Below, one piece after another: positions 16,744-25,706 of a DNA stretch of 41,859 nt. The notes beneath the pieces were generated by a model that was not told the origin of the DNA, did no database searches, and saw nothing but the letters and a program-made list of their open reading frames with translations. The translations under genes were made by a program, and so were the position numbers. How positions within the stretch are numbered: position 1 is the stretch's first letter; each line of letters opens with the position of its first letter. This DNA comes from Nonomuraea deserti (GTDB lineage: Bacteria; Actinomycetota; Actinomycetes; Streptosporangiales; Streptosporangiaceae). The DNA is taken from contig NZ_SMKO01000077.1 in the NCBI RefSeq assembly GCF_004348685.1, forward strand, positions 1 to 41,859, given 5' to 3'.

Positions 16744-18231
16744 ATGAGATCACGGACCATCCCGATCACGACGGCCGCCGCCTTGGCCATGGCCGGCCTC
16801 ATGGCGCCGGTGGCCGCCGCGTCGGGGGCCGCTCGGGCCGCTGCGCCCGCGGCGGGGAAGCCGGCGGACACGCGCCCGCGGTGGCCGCACGGCGCGGACA
16901 GGTCGCCGGAGATGGACGCCCACGAGTCGAGCGACTTCTGGACGTCCGCCCGCATGGCGGCCGCGCTCGGCGCGCCTCTGCCGGAGACCGAGCTGACTCC
17001 GCACCACGGCGAGGGCGCGGCGCGGGTCACCGGCATCCCGTCGTCCCAGCGGCTGACGCCCGGCGGTGACGCCAACGGCTACGGCCGGGTCCGGCGTCCC
17101 TACAGCAAGCTCCCGCACACCCGCGCCGCCGGCCGGCTGTTCTTCGTCGACGCCCACGACAAGCTCAGGTCCTGCACCGCTGCCGTGGTGCGCTCGCGCG
17201 ACGAGTCGCTGATCGTCACCGCCGCGCAGTGCGTGTACGGCGAGCCGGGCGACCACGACGGAGGGGAGTACCGCCAGGATCCGGGGCACCACGGCTGGCA
17301 TCGCCACCTGCTGTTCGTGCCGGCCTACGACGGGCGGGGAGAGCGGGAGCCGTACAGCCGGTGGGGGGCGGTGCGCGCGTGGAAGCCGAGCGCCTACACC
17401 GGCCAGGAGGGCGGGGACGCCAACTCCCCGTACGACGTCGCGCTGGTGGAGGTGGAGAACGTCTACACCGACCAGACGTTGCAGGACCGGGTGGGCGGCT
17501 ACACCGTGCTGCGCAACCAGGGAGGCGGCTTCAAGGTCAACACGATCGGCTACCCCGCCGTGCATAAGGACCGCGCCTACCAGGGCAAGGACCAGATGTG
17601 GTGCCAGGGCCGCACCCGCCCGGCCCGCCCGTACGAGCCGCGCCGCCACGACGTGCGGTTCGGCGGGCTGACCACCCACAACTGCCAGCTGGTCGACGGC
17701 GACAACGGCGGCCCGTGGATGTTGCGCGCCCCTGGCAGCGGCCTCGTCGGCGTGACCTCCACCGGCCGGTCGCACCACGGCGACAACGGCAGCACCACCG
17801 CCACGGCGCTGGGCATCGACTCCTACGGCGCCATCGTCAAGGCGGCCGACCCGGACGGCGTCTACGACCAGCTGTCGATCAGCGCGGACGTGGCGGACGG
17901 GACGATCGAGCAGGGCGAGAGCACCACGGCCACCCTGACGGTCGCCATGCACGGGCTGAGCGGAGCGGCGGGCGTGCCCGTCAGCGTCTGGCTGCCGCGC
18001 GGGTTCCGCCTGGTGCCCGACACCGAGACCGGGTGCGAGGGGACGAGCGGCGAGGTGACCTGCACGCTCGACACCATCTACCCGGGGCAGACGATGGAGC
18101 TCGGCCTGCGGATCGCGGCCGACGACGTCGCCCCCGGCAGGTACCGGTTCCGTGCGGCCGTCGAGCGCACCCACCTCAACCCGGACCCGCGCGGCACCGT
18201 CGCGCATTTCAGGATCCGCGTCCTCCGCTGA
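16744..18231 (+). CDS. Secreted trypsin-fold protein with two catalytic residues replaced (pseudoprotease)
   Basis: 495 residues. A signal peptide (about 1-35) precedes a region resembling the chymotrypsin-like protease fold. Where family members have TAAHC this protein reads VTAAQCV (Gln162), and where they have GDSGGP it reads GDNGGPW (Asn321). Only the Asp (SPYDVALVEV, Asp231) remains, so two of three triad residues are lost and normal serine protease activity is not expected. A C-terminal beta-sandwich follows (about 375-495, LTVAMHGLSGAAGVPVSVWLP), similar to repeat domains of surface proteins. The surrounding fold motifs, including cysteines next to both sites, are kept, so the gene does not look decayed. 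The ATG at 16744 follows AGGGGGACAG. It could be a binding, decoy or inhibitor-like protein. Confidence 0.85.
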   Translation: MRSRTIPITTAAALAMAGLMAPVAAASGAARAAAPAAGKPADTRPRWPHGADRSPEMDAHESSDFWTSARMAAALGAPLPETELTPHHGEGAARVTGIPSSQRLTPGGDANGYGRVRRPYSKLPHTRAAGRLFFVDAHDKLRSCTAAVVRSRDESLIVTAAQCVYGEPGDHDGGEYRQDPGHHGWHRHLLFVPAYDGRGEREPYSRWGAVRAWKPSAYTGQEGGDANSPYDVALVEVENVYTDQTLQDRVGGYTVLRNQGGGFKVNTIGYPAVHKDRAYQGKDQMWCQGRTRPARPYEPRRHDVRFGGLTTHNCQLVDGDNGGPWMLRAPGSGLVGVTSTGRSHHGDNGSTTATALGIDSYGAIVKAADPDGVYDQLSISADVADGTIEQGESTTATLTVAMHGLSGAAGVPVSVWLPRGFRLVPDTETGCEGTSGEVTCTLDTIYPGQTMELGLRIAADDVAPGRYRFRAAVERTHLNPDPRGTVAHFRIRVLR

Positions 18232-18269
18232 CCGCACGCGAGCGCCGCCGCCCGGCGGCTCCGGAACCG

Positions 18270-18293
18270 GCCCGCCCTCACTTGGGGGCGGGC
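18270..18293. terminator. Bidirectional terminator hairpin
   Basis: GCCCGCCC (18270-18277) pairs with GGGCGGGC (18286-18293) around an 8-base loop. It lies between the convergent pseudoprotease and XRE-cupin genes and includes the XRE-cupin stop codon. Confidence 0.6.
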
Positions 18294-18859
18294 TTGGCTC
18301 TGACGTGCATGCGCTCGCCCTGCGGGCCGAACAGGGCCAGCACCTCGGCGGGCTCGGAGTCCGGGTTGGCGAAGGCGTGCGGCGTCCGCGTGTCGAACTC
18401 GGCCGCCTCGCCCGGGGTGAGGATCACGTCGTGCCGTCCGAGCAGCAGGCGCAGCCGCCCCGACAGGACGTACAGCCATTCATAACCCTCATGGACCTGC
18501 TGCTCCAGGTCGGCGTTCGGCCAGTGCGGCGGGTAGATCTGCTTGAACGCCTGCAACCCGCCCGGCCGGCGGGTCAGCGGGATGTAGGTCCTGCCACCTC
18601 TGAGCTTGACCGGCCGCATGTGCACCCGCGGGTCGCCGGTGACGGGCGCGTCGATCAGCTCGTCGAGTTGCACCTGGTGAGCCGTGGCCAGCAGGAGCAG
18701 CAGCTCCAGCGTCGGCTTGCGCTGCCCGGCCTCCAGGCGCGACAGCGTGCTGACGGAGATGCCCGTGCTCGCGGACAACTGCGCCAGCGTCACGCCGCGC
18801 TCCTGCCGCAAGGCCCGCAGCCGCGGCCCCACCGCCTGGAGCACTTCGTCGAGTTCCAT
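18278..18859 (-). CDS. XRE-family regulator with cupin domain
   Basis: 193 residues. An N-terminal helix-turn-helix (RLRALRQERGVTLAQLSASTGISVSTLSRLEAGQRKPTLELL) is joined to a C-terminal cupin (about 115-185; VLSGRLRLLLGRHDVILTPGEAAEFDTRTPHAF). The DNA-binding and small-molecule cupin domains together form the classic SutR/PuuR-like layout. The cupin retains a histidine late in the barrel. The ATG at 18859 follows AGGTGG. The gene diverges from the reductase-methyltransferase fusion and is probably its regulator; the gap between them holds two palindromes. Confidence 0.87.
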   Translation of the reverse strand: MELDEVLQAVGPRLRALRQERGVTLAQLSASTGISVSTLSRLEAGQRKPTLELLLLLATAHQVQLDELIDAPVTGDPRVHMRPVKLRGGRTYIPLTRRPGGLQAFKQIYPPHWPNADLEQQVHEGYEWLYVLSGRLRLLLGRHDVILTPGEAAEFDTRTPHAFANPDSEPAEVLALFGPQGERMHVRAKPAPK

Positions 18860-18868
18860 GGATCCACC

Positions 18869-18898
18869 TTGCCATTTCGGCAATGATATTTGTCAAAT
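18869..18898. promoter_or_regulatory. Two adjacent palindromes between XRE-cupin and reductase-methyltransferase genes
   Basis: TTGCC-ATTTC-GGCAA at 18869-18883 and ATTTG-T-CAAAT at 18888-18898 both have perfect arms and lie in the 90-base divergent gap. They are good candidates for the XRE-cupin operator. Confidence 0.6.
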
Positions 18899-18949
18899 CC
18901 ACGCCCTTTTGCGGACAGTGGCCGCACCACATGGACAAGAGGAGCGGCA

Positions 18950-20527
18950 ATGGACACGAGATATGACGTGGTCGTCGTCGGAGGCGGCGCCGCCGGCCTG
19001 AGCGGCGCCCTCACGCTGGCCAGGGCGCGGCGCGGGGTGCTGGTGATCGACGCGGGGCAGCCGCGCAACGCGCCCGCCGACGGTGTGCACGTCTACCTGG
19101 GGCGCGAGGGCACGCCGCCGCACGAGCTGCTGGCGGCGGGCCGCGAGGAGGTGGCGCGGTACGGAGGCGAGATCGTCACGGGCACCGTCGAGACCGCCGA
19201 GCCTACCGGCGAGGGGTTCCGGCTCGTGCTCGCGGACGGGTCGCAGGTCGAGGCCGCCCGGCTGCTGGTGACCACCGGCCTGGTCGACGAGTTGCCCGAC
19301 GTGCCGGGGCTGGCCGAGCTGTGGGGCCGCGACGTGCTGCACTGCCCGTACTGCCACGGCTGGGAGGTACGCGACCAGGCGATCGGCGTGGTGGCCACCG
19401 GCCCGCTCGCCGTGCACCAGGCCCTGCTGTGGCGGCAGTGGAGCGACGACGTGACCCTCTTCCGCCACACCGCGCCCGAGTTCGGCGAGGAGGAGGTCGA
19501 GCAGCTCGTCGCCAGGGACGTCAAGGTGGTGGAAGGACATGTCACCGGGCTGCAGCTGACCGGCGGCCGGCTCAGCGGCGTGCGGGTGAACGGCACGGTC
19601 GTGCCGCGCCGCGCCCTCGCCGTCGCCACCCGGTTGACCGCGCGCTCCGGCCTGCTCGCCGGGCTGGGGCTGGAGACGGCCGAGCAGGAGATGGCCGGGC
19701 ACGTGATCGGCACCTACGTCCCCGCCGACCCGGCGGGCGCGACCAGCGTGCCCGGCGTGTGGGTGGCGGGGAACGTGACGAACCTGGTCGAACAGGTCAT
19801 CGGCTCGGCGGCGGCGGGCGTGCGCGCGGGCGCGGCCATCAACGCCGACCTGATCGCCGAGGAGACCCGCCAGGCCGTCGCCGTCCGCCGGGCGCACGCG
19901 GGCGGCCAGGTCTCCCCGGAGGAGTACTGGGACGCCTTCTACACCGAGCGCCCGCAGATCTGGAGCGGGAGGCCCAACGTCATGCTCGTGCGCGAGGCCA
20001 CGGACCTGGAGCCGGGCCGCGCGCTCGACCTGGGGTGCGGCGAGGGCGCCGACGCGATCTGGCTCGCGGAGCGCGGCTGGCGGGTGACCGCCACCGACAT
20101 CTCCCGCGTCGCGCTCGACCGGGCCGCCGAGCACGCCAAGGCCGCGGAGGTGGCCGAGCGCATCGACTGGCAGCGGCACGACCTGGGCAGCACGTTCCCC
20201 GACGGGCACTACGACCTGGTCTCGGCCTCGTTCCTGCACTCGAAAGGCGAGCTGCCGCGCGAGAAGATCCTGCGCTCCGCGGCGGCGGCCGTCGCGCCCG
20301 GCGGGGTGCTGCTCGTCCTCGGGCACGGCGGGTGGCCGAGCTGGGAGCGCAACCCGATGCCCCACGTGCACTTCCCGACGACGCAGGACGTGCTCGACGC
20401 GCTCGACCTGCCGGAGGGTGAGTGGGAGGTGCTGCGCAGCGAGGAGTACGAGCGCAGCCAGCACGACCCCGAAGGCCGGCCGGGCACCCGCACCGACAAC
20501 GTGCTGAAGATCCGCCGCCTTCCCTAG
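18950..20527 (+). CDS. Thioredoxin-reductase-like flavoprotein fused to a SAM methyltransferase
   Basis: 525 residues. Residues 1-310 form an FAD/NAD(P)-dependent oxidoreductase of the thioredoxin reductase type: GGGAAGLSGALTLARA at the FAD site, a redox pair Cys132/Cys135 in HCPYCHGWE, and a GVWVAGNVTNLVEQVIGSAAAGVRAGAAIN C-terminal FAD motif. Residues 325-525 form a class I methyltransferase (ALDLGCGEGADAIWLAERGWRVTATDIS; acidic ribose-binding Asp in the ATDIS strand), close to TehB-like enzymes. The NAD(P) GxGxxA motif in the reductase half is weak (GVVATGPLAVHQAL). The fusion occurs as a known but uncharacterised type in actinobacteria. A role in handling thiol or metalloid stress is possible and is inference only. 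The ATG at 18950 follows AGAGGAG. Confidence 0.88.
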   Translation: MDTRYDVVVVGGGAAGLSGALTLARARRGVLVIDAGQPRNAPADGVHVYLGREGTPPHELLAAGREEVARYGGEIVTGTVETAEPTGEGFRLVLADGSQVEAARLLVTTGLVDELPDVPGLAELWGRDVLHCPYCHGWEVRDQAIGVVATGPLAVHQALLWRQWSDDVTLFRHTAPEFGEEEVEQLVARDVKVVEGHVTGLQLTGGRLSGVRVNGTVVPRRALAVATRLTARSGLLAGLGLETAEQEMAGHVIGTYVPADPAGATSVPGVWVAGNVTNLVEQVIGSAAAGVRAGAAINADLIAEETRQAVAVRRAHAGGQVSPEEYWDAFYTERPQIWSGRPNVMLVREATDLEPGRALDLGCGEGADAIWLAERGWRVTATDISRVALDRAAEHAKAAEVAERIDWQRHDLGSTFPDGHYDLVSASFLHSKGELPREKILRSAAAAVAPGGVLLVLGHGGWPSWERNPMPHVHFPTTQDVLDALDLPEGEWEVLRSEEYERSQHDPEGRPGTRTDNVLKIRRLP

Positions 20528-20540
20528 GGCCGTCGTTGAC

Positions 20541-20578
20541 GGGGCCGCTGATCCCTGATCTTCTGATCACGCGGCCCC
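20541..20578 (+). terminator. Strong terminator hairpin
   Basis: GGGGCCGC (20541-20548) and GCGGCCCC (20571-20578) form a perfect stem, extended by TGATC/GATCA inside. It lies 13 bases after the fusion gene and before the esterase promoter region. Confidence 0.7.
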
Positions 20579-20614
20579 CTTCCCCGCGGCCGTTTCGTGC
20601 GGAGGTGGTGTCCC

Positions 20615-21910
20615 ATGCGACGGTCGTCCCGGGTCATGGCCGCGCTGGTCCTGACGGTCGCGGCGCTCGTGGCGCCGGCGGTCCCGGCTCACGCCGGCGC
20701 GGTCCCGGCTCACGCCGGCGCGTGCGCGGCGAGCCTGCCCCACCCCGACGGCCACGGCATCACCTGCGTACGCGTGGACCGGAGCCCGCAGCCCGACGGG
20801 TCCGAGCTGCGCGACGTCGCCATGACCTCGACGGCGATCTTCCAGCCGGCCGGCGGGACGCCCGAGATCTCCCCGCTCGCCCGCGAGATCACCGTGCGGA
20901 TCTACCTGCCCCCGGACTACGACCCCGGCGGCGGCACCCGCTACCGCTCGCTCTACCTGCTCAACGGCGGCGGCGACAACTACGACGAGTGGACCACGAA
21001 GGCCGATCTGGTGTCGCTGATCGCCTCGGTGCCGGACCGCCCGTTCGACGGCATCGTGGTGATGCCCACGGGCGGCATGACGGGCTGGTACGCGGACTGG
21101 GCCGGCCGCACCGACGGATATTTCGCGCCGAAGTGGGAGACGTACCATATTTCCCAGCTCATTCCGTGGATCGACGCCAACTTCCCCACGATCGCCGACC
21201 GCTCGGGCCGCGGGCTGGCGGGCCTGTCGATGGGCGGCTACGGCACGCTGCGGTACGCCGCCGCGCACCCCGGCGTCTTCTCGGTCATCGGCGCCTTCTC
21301 TCCCGGCATCGACCTGCGGGCCAAGCCGGCCCAGCGCACGGTGTCCGACTCGATGTGGCAGTCGGGAGCCGCGATCACGCCTCTCGACCTGGGCAAATAC
21401 CGGGTGAACAAGTACAGGGACGGCGTCATCGTCCTCGACCAGCAGGAGCAGCTGCTCTACCGGCTGGACACCCTGTTCGGGCCGCACACCACCGCCGCCG
21501 GGCCGGACGGGCAGACGGTCCACGACTGGCCGTCGGCCAACCCGGCCGTGCTCGCCACGCAGGGCGGATACGCCCCGTACAGCGGCAGGCTCGGCCTCTA
21601 CGCGGGCGGCTGCAAGACCCTGCCCCGCGACTCCTCCGGCCGGTACGTGCTCGGCGACGGCGACGACCCCGCGCCGCCCGAATGCGGCTACAGCACCACC
21701 TCGCCGGAGAACACCGAGGCCAGGGCCGTCAACGAGGCCATTCTCGGCTCGCACGCCAGCGCCTTCCACACCAGCCTGACCGGCCTGGGAGTGCGCCACC
21801 GCTACTGCTACGGCACCGGCGGCCACGACTGGGGCTCGTGGCCCGGCATCCTGGTCGACTTCCTCCAGTACGCCTACGGCACCGCCCCGGCCCGCTGCCC
21901 CAACGCCTGA
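20615..21910 (+). CDS. Secreted alpha/beta-hydrolase, esterase D / antigen-85-like
   Basis: 431 residues with a signal peptide whose end is duplicated (AVPAHAGAVPAHAG). A carbohydrate-esterase/mycolyltransferase-like hydrolase follows. The nucleophile elbow is GLSMGGYG with Ser205, the RYRSLYLLNGGGDNYDEW strand is typical of the family, and the catalytic His is in TGGHDWGSW. Family members cleave or transfer acyl groups on sugars; mycolyl transfer is unlikely outside mycolate-bearing genera. Two cysteine pairs in the C-terminal region (GGCKTLP, PPECGYS, RYCYGTG) suggest disulfides. The ATG at 20615 stands behind GGAGGTGG. It converges with the LuxR regulator gene. Confidence 0.86.
   Translation: MRRSSRVMAALVLTVAALVAPAVPAHAGAVPAHAGACAASLPHPDGHGITCVRVDRSPQPDGSELRDVAMTSTAIFQPAGGTPEISPLAREITVRIYLPPDYDPGGGTRYRSLYLLNGGGDNYDEWTTKADLVSLIASVPDRPFDGIVVMPTGGMTGWYADWAGRTDGYFAPKWETYHISQLIPWIDANFPTIADRSGRGLAGLSMGGYGTLRYAAAHPGVFSVIGAFSPGIDLRAKPAQRTVSDSMWQSGAAITPLDLGKYRVNKYRDGVIVLDQQEQLLYRLDTLFGPHTTAAGPDGQTVHDWPSANPAVLATQGGYAPYSGRLGLYAGGCKTLPRDSSGRYVLGDGDDPAPPECGYSTTSPENTEARAVNEAILGSHASAFHTSLTGLGVRHRYCYGTGGHDWGSWPGILVDFLQYAYGTAPARCPNA
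20678..20719 (+). repeat. Perfect 21-bp tandem duplication in a signal-peptide coding region
   Basis: Two identical 21-base copies (20678-20698 and 20699-20719) encode AVPAHAG twice, duplicating the AHA signal peptidase cleavage site of the esterase. Confidence 0.9.
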
Positions 21911-21941
21911 GCACGGCCGGGTGTCCCGGAGAGCCGTCGTC

Positions 21942-24230
21942 CTAGCGGCAGTGATGGGTGAACCACGTCGCGACCTGCACCCGGGAGGAGAGGGACAGCT
22001 TGGTCATGATGTGCTCGACGTGCCCTTCGGCGGTGCGCTGCGCGATGACCAGCCTGGCGGCGATCTCCTTGTTGCTCAGCCCCTGGGCGACCAGCTCGGC
22101 GACCTCCTGCTCGCGGGGAGTGAGGACGGAGGGCTGCGGGCGTTCGGCCGAGGAGCTCCGGTCGACGTCGAGCGCGTAGTCGACGGCCTGGTCGAGGGAC
22201 AGGCCGGCGCCCCGCTGGAAGGCGCTCGTGTACGCGCCCCCGCCCAGGACGCCGCGCACCCGCGTCTGGCAGATGTTGTGGAAGTCGGTGAAGGGCCGCA
22301 GCCCGGGCGTCGCCGTGCCGACCGACCGCCACGCCACGCCGGCGGCGCCGAACAGGGTGGCCGCCCGCTCCTCCTGGCCGTGTGCCGCCTCGATCCAGGC
22401 CAGCACCTCCAGGCTCTCGGCGACGCCCCACCGGTCGTCGTGGCGGCGCATGACGTCGAGCCCCTTCTTGACCAGCGCCGCCGCCCGGTCCTGCGCTCCC
22501 TGGAACCACTGCGCCAGGCCGGCCACCCACAGCGCGTTGGACCGGGACAGGTAGGCGCTGCGGCCCTCGCACATCGCCAGGCACTCGGCCGCCGCGGCCG
22601 CGGCCTGGTCACCGTCGCCCAGCGCCGAGTGGACGATGACCAGGTGAAACAGGGTCATCCACACCCCCGCCTGGTCACCGCAGGCCAGGTAGCGCTCGCG
22701 CGCCTCCAGCAGGAGCGCGAGCGCCTCCCGGTGGTCGCCCCTCAGGTGGGCGGCCAGCCCCGAGAAATGGGCGACGCTCGTCAGAGCGGCCGGATGGTCC
22801 AGCCGCCGCGCGAGGTCGCGGCACTCGCCGAGCAGGGGCATGGCCGTGTCCACGTCGCCCTGCCTGAGCGCGAACCAGGCGGCCACCCACAGGGCGTCGG
22901 CGCGGACCGGGGTGGCCTCGGGGGCCGATTCCAGGGCCCGGGACAGAAGGCGGCGGCCCTCGCCGAACGAGCCCGCGGCGAAGAGCCAGAAGTGCCACAG
23001 CGAGCTGACGATCTCCAGCGCCGCGTGCGCTTCGCCGGGCTCGTCGAGGCTGAACTCCAGCGCCGTCCTGATGCCGTCCTTCTCGTGCTGGAGCCTGGTG
23101 ACCCACTCCGCCTGGTCAGGGCCGAACCACTCGTGCCGTGCCCGCCGCGCCAGGCCCAGATAGTGGTCGCGGTGCCGCCGGCGCAGCGCCGGCTCCTCGC
23201 CGGAGTTCGCCAGGATGGCATGGCCGTACTCCCGGATGTTGTCGAGGAAGCGGTACCGGGCGCGCCCGGTGCGCTCGGCGCGCGCCAGGATCGACTTGTC
23301 GAGCAGCCCGACGAGCAGGTCGAACACCTCGTCCGCGGCGATCCCGTCGCCGGAGCAGATCTGCTCGGCGGCTTCCAGGCCGAACTCGCCGGGGAACACC
23401 GACAGCCGGGCCCACAGGGTGCGCTCGGCGGGGTCGCACAGGTCGTAGCTCCAGTCGATCGCCGCGCGCAGCGTACGGTGCCGGGGGACGGTGGTCTGCC
23501 GCCGGTCCGCCAGGAGCCGGAACCGGTCGTCCATCCGGGTGAGAATCTGGGTCACGGGCAGCACGCGCAGCCGCGCCGCGGCGAGCTCGATGGCCAGCGG
23601 AACGCCGTCCAGCCGCCGGCACAGCTCGGCCACCGGCTCGCTGTCGTCCCCGAGGGTGAAGTCCGGCTGGACGGCCGCCGCCCGCTCGGCGAACAGGGTC
23701 ACCGCCTCGTTGAGGGCCGGGGACTCGCCGCGCTCGGGCAGGGCGAGCGGCGGCACCGTGAACACGCACTCGCCCTCCACGCCGAGGGTCTCGCGGCTGG
23801 TCGCGAGTATCCGTAGCTCAGGGGCCGCGCCCAGCAGCTTGCCGGCCAGTACGGCCACCGCCAGGGGCATGTGCTCGCAGTTGTCCAGCAGCAGGAGCAG
23901 TTGCCTGGACTCCAGCAGTTCCACCAGACCGGAGTCGGGCCGCCGCGGCGATTCGTCGCGGAATCCCAGGGCGTCGAGGACGGCGGGCGCGAGTGACTCG
24001 CCGTCGTTCAGGGGAGCGACGTCGACCAGCCACACGCCGTCACGGAAGGCCCGGTGCGCGTCGGCCGCTATGCGCAGCGCGAGCCTCGTCTTGCCCACAC
24101 CGCCGGGGCCGGTCAGCGTCAGCATGCGGGTCTGGGTCATGAGCCGCCGAGCCCGGGCGAGCTCGTGGCGGCGGCCGACAAAGCTGGTCAGTTCGAGCGG
24201 CAGGTTGCCCTCGGGCCGTTTCGTGACCAT
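21942..24230 (-). CDS. LuxR-family STAND ATPase transcriptional regulator
   Basis: 762 residues. The order is a P-loop NTPase (Walker A GPGGVGKT at 41-48, Walker B LLLLLDNCEH), a winged-helix segment, a TPR-like helical region (about 330-680, ALWVAAWFALRQGDVDTAMPLL), and a LuxR/NarL helix-turn-helix in the last 65 residues (LTPREQEVAELVAQGLSNKEIAARLVIAQRTAEGHVEHIMTKL). This is the layout of large ATP-binding LuxR proteins that regulate secondary metabolism or enzyme production. The ATG start fits the PLELTSFVGR N-terminus of the family. It lies 64 bases downstream of manA in the same direction. The target is unknown. Confidence 0.88.
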   Translation of the reverse strand: MVTKRPEGNLPLELTSFVGRRHELARARRLMTQTRMLTLTGPGGVGKTRLALRIAADAHRAFRDGVWLVDVAPLNDGESLAPAVLDALGFRDESPRRPDSGLVELLESRQLLLLLDNCEHMPLAVAVLAGKLLGAAPELRILATSRETLGVEGECVFTVPPLALPERGESPALNEAVTLFAERAAAVQPDFTLGDDSEPVAELCRRLDGVPLAIELAAARLRVLPVTQILTRMDDRFRLLADRRQTTVPRHRTLRAAIDWSYDLCDPAERTLWARLSVFPGEFGLEAAEQICSGDGIAADEVFDLLVGLLDKSILARAERTGRARYRFLDNIREYGHAILANSGEEPALRRRHRDHYLGLARRARHEWFGPDQAEWVTRLQHEKDGIRTALEFSLDEPGEAHAALEIVSSLWHFWLFAAGSFGEGRRLLSRALESAPEATPVRADALWVAAWFALRQGDVDTAMPLLGECRDLARRLDHPAALTSVAHFSGLAAHLRGDHREALALLLEARERYLACGDQAGVWMTLFHLVIVHSALGDGDQAAAAAAECLAMCEGRSAYLSRSNALWVAGLAQWFQGAQDRAAALVKKGLDVMRRHDDRWGVAESLEVLAWIEAAHGQEERAATLFGAAGVAWRSVGTATPGLRPFTDFHNICQTRVRGVLGGGAYTSAFQRGAGLSLDQAVDYALDVDRSSSAERPQPSVLTPREQEVAELVAQGLSNKEIAARLVIAQRTAEGHVEHIMTKLSLSSRVQVATWFTHHCR

Positions 24231-24294
24231 GTCTTACAGTAACGTGCCAGGTCAAGCCGGTTCGGTCGCCCGTGCCGAGCTCCGCGCGAGGAAT

Positions 24295-25491
24295 CTACAC
24301 TGTAAAGGCGCCGGGTTCGGCGCCGTACACAGTGCCCTTGCCGGAAAGCCGCACCGGCGGAGCGGCGGCCGGCACGAAGGCCGACTGTCCGGGCCGCAAC
24401 GTGAGGCCGTCGCCGAGGTGGGTCTCGCCGTCGAGGCAGAGCACGATCCGCGGTACGCCGCAGGGCAGGGTGTGGGCGGCCTGGCCGGTCAGCTCGTAGC
24501 GGGTGAGCGCGAACTCGGGGGCGGGCGGCCGGTAGTGGTGCTCGCCGGCGGCGTCGTGCCCGGGGTGGACGACGTGCGGGCCGGCCGGCGTGAAGCCGAC
24601 GACGCGCATGAGTTCGGGGACGTCGACGTGCTTGGTGGTGAGGCCGCAGCGCAGCACGTTGTCGGAGTTGGCCATGATCTCCACGCCGATGCCGCCGAGG
24701 TAGGCGTGGGGCACCCCGGCGCCGAGGTAGAGCGCCTGGCCGGGGAGCAGGTCGACGTGGTGGAGGAGGAGGGCGGCCACGATGCCTGGGTCGCCGGGGC
24801 ATGCGCGGGCGATGCCGGCGTAGGGGGCGAGGTCGTCGTCGCCGGGCCCGAGGTCCAGCAGGGCGCGCTCGACCTGGGCGCGCAGCGGCCGGGACGCGTC
24901 GTCGAGCATCTGGGCGAACACCGTGCGCAGGGCGGTCTCCGGCTCGCCGGAGCGGAGCGTGCCGATCCAGGGCCGCAGGTCCGGCAGGCGCAGGCGGTCG
25001 AGCAGGTCGGCGGTGGCGGCGGGGTCGCGGAACCCGCACAGGCCGTGGAAGGGGGTGATGGCGCAGACCATCTCGGGTTTGTGCGAGGCGTCCTTGTAGG
25101 TGCGGGTGGCGTCGTCGAGGGGGATGCCGCGGGCGTTCTCGTCGGCGAAGCCGGCTTCGGCCTGCGCGGTGGTGGGGTGGACCTGGAGGGAGAGCGGCCG
25201 CTCGATGGCGAGGACTTTCAGCAGGTAGGGGAGCGCGGGCCCGAACCGGGCGGTGGAGCGCTCGCCGAGGGTGGCGGCGGGGTCGCGGGCGATGAGGTCG
25301 TTGAGGGGGACGCCGTCGACGGTCGAGGGGGCGCCGGGGTGGGCGCCCATCCAGAGTTCGGCCTGCGGCCGGCCGGTGGGCTCCGTCTCGAACAACTCGG
25401 GCAGGGCGGTGACCGAGCCCCAGTCGTAGGGGCGGATGGTGGTGGCCAGGCGCATGGGCGCGTCGGTCGGTGGCAGGTCGGTCTGTGGCAC
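24295..25491 (-). CDS. manA: Mannose-6-phosphate isomerase, class I
   Basis: 398 residues. The type I phosphomannose isomerase signature is complete: the zinc ligands sit in PLSLQVHP (Gln, His), HKPEM (Glu) and GAGVPHAYLGG (His). It interconverts fructose-6-phosphate and mannose-6-phosphate, supplying GDP-mannose synthesis or mannose catabolism. The N-terminus MRLATTIRPYDWGS is typical. The GTG at 25491 is preferred because GGAG precedes it and the internal ATG (25455) has no ribosome site. A -10-like TACGCT with CTGACG 16 bases before it lies just upstream. It stands apart from the usual pmm/manB context. Confidence 0.88.
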   Translation of the reverse strand: MPQTDLPPTDAPMRLATTIRPYDWGSVTALPELFETEPTGRPQAELWMGAHPGAPSTVDGVPLNDLIARDPAATLGERSTARFGPALPYLLKVLAIERPLSLQVHPTTAQAEAGFADENARGIPLDDATRTYKDASHKPEMVCAITPFHGLCGFRDPAATADLLDRLRLPDLRPWIGTLRSGEPETALRTVFAQMLDDASRPLRAQVERALLDLGPGDDDLAPYAGIARACPGDPGIVAALLLHHVDLLPGQALYLGAGVPHAYLGGIGVEIMANSDNVLRCGLTTKHVDVPELMRVVGFTPAGPHVVHPGHDAAGEHHYRPPAPEFALTRYELTGQAAHTLPCGVPRIVLCLDGETHLGDGLTLRPGQSAFVPAAAPPVRLSGKGTVYGAEPGAFTV

Positions 25492-25706
25492 GGCGTCGGC
25501 TCCAATCGTCGTTCATGGAGCGTAGAACGCGATCGGTGGGCGTCAGTACTCAGGTGCCGTGTTGCGGGAGACCGGCGCGGGCACGCTCCCTCCTCGTCGG
25601 GGGCGGCCGACCCGCGCGTCGATCGAGGCCGAGGCGGCGGGGCCGCCTGACGGGCCGGCGGGCCCGCAGGGCGCACGACCTGATCGACGGCGGCACGCCG
25701 GGCCGA

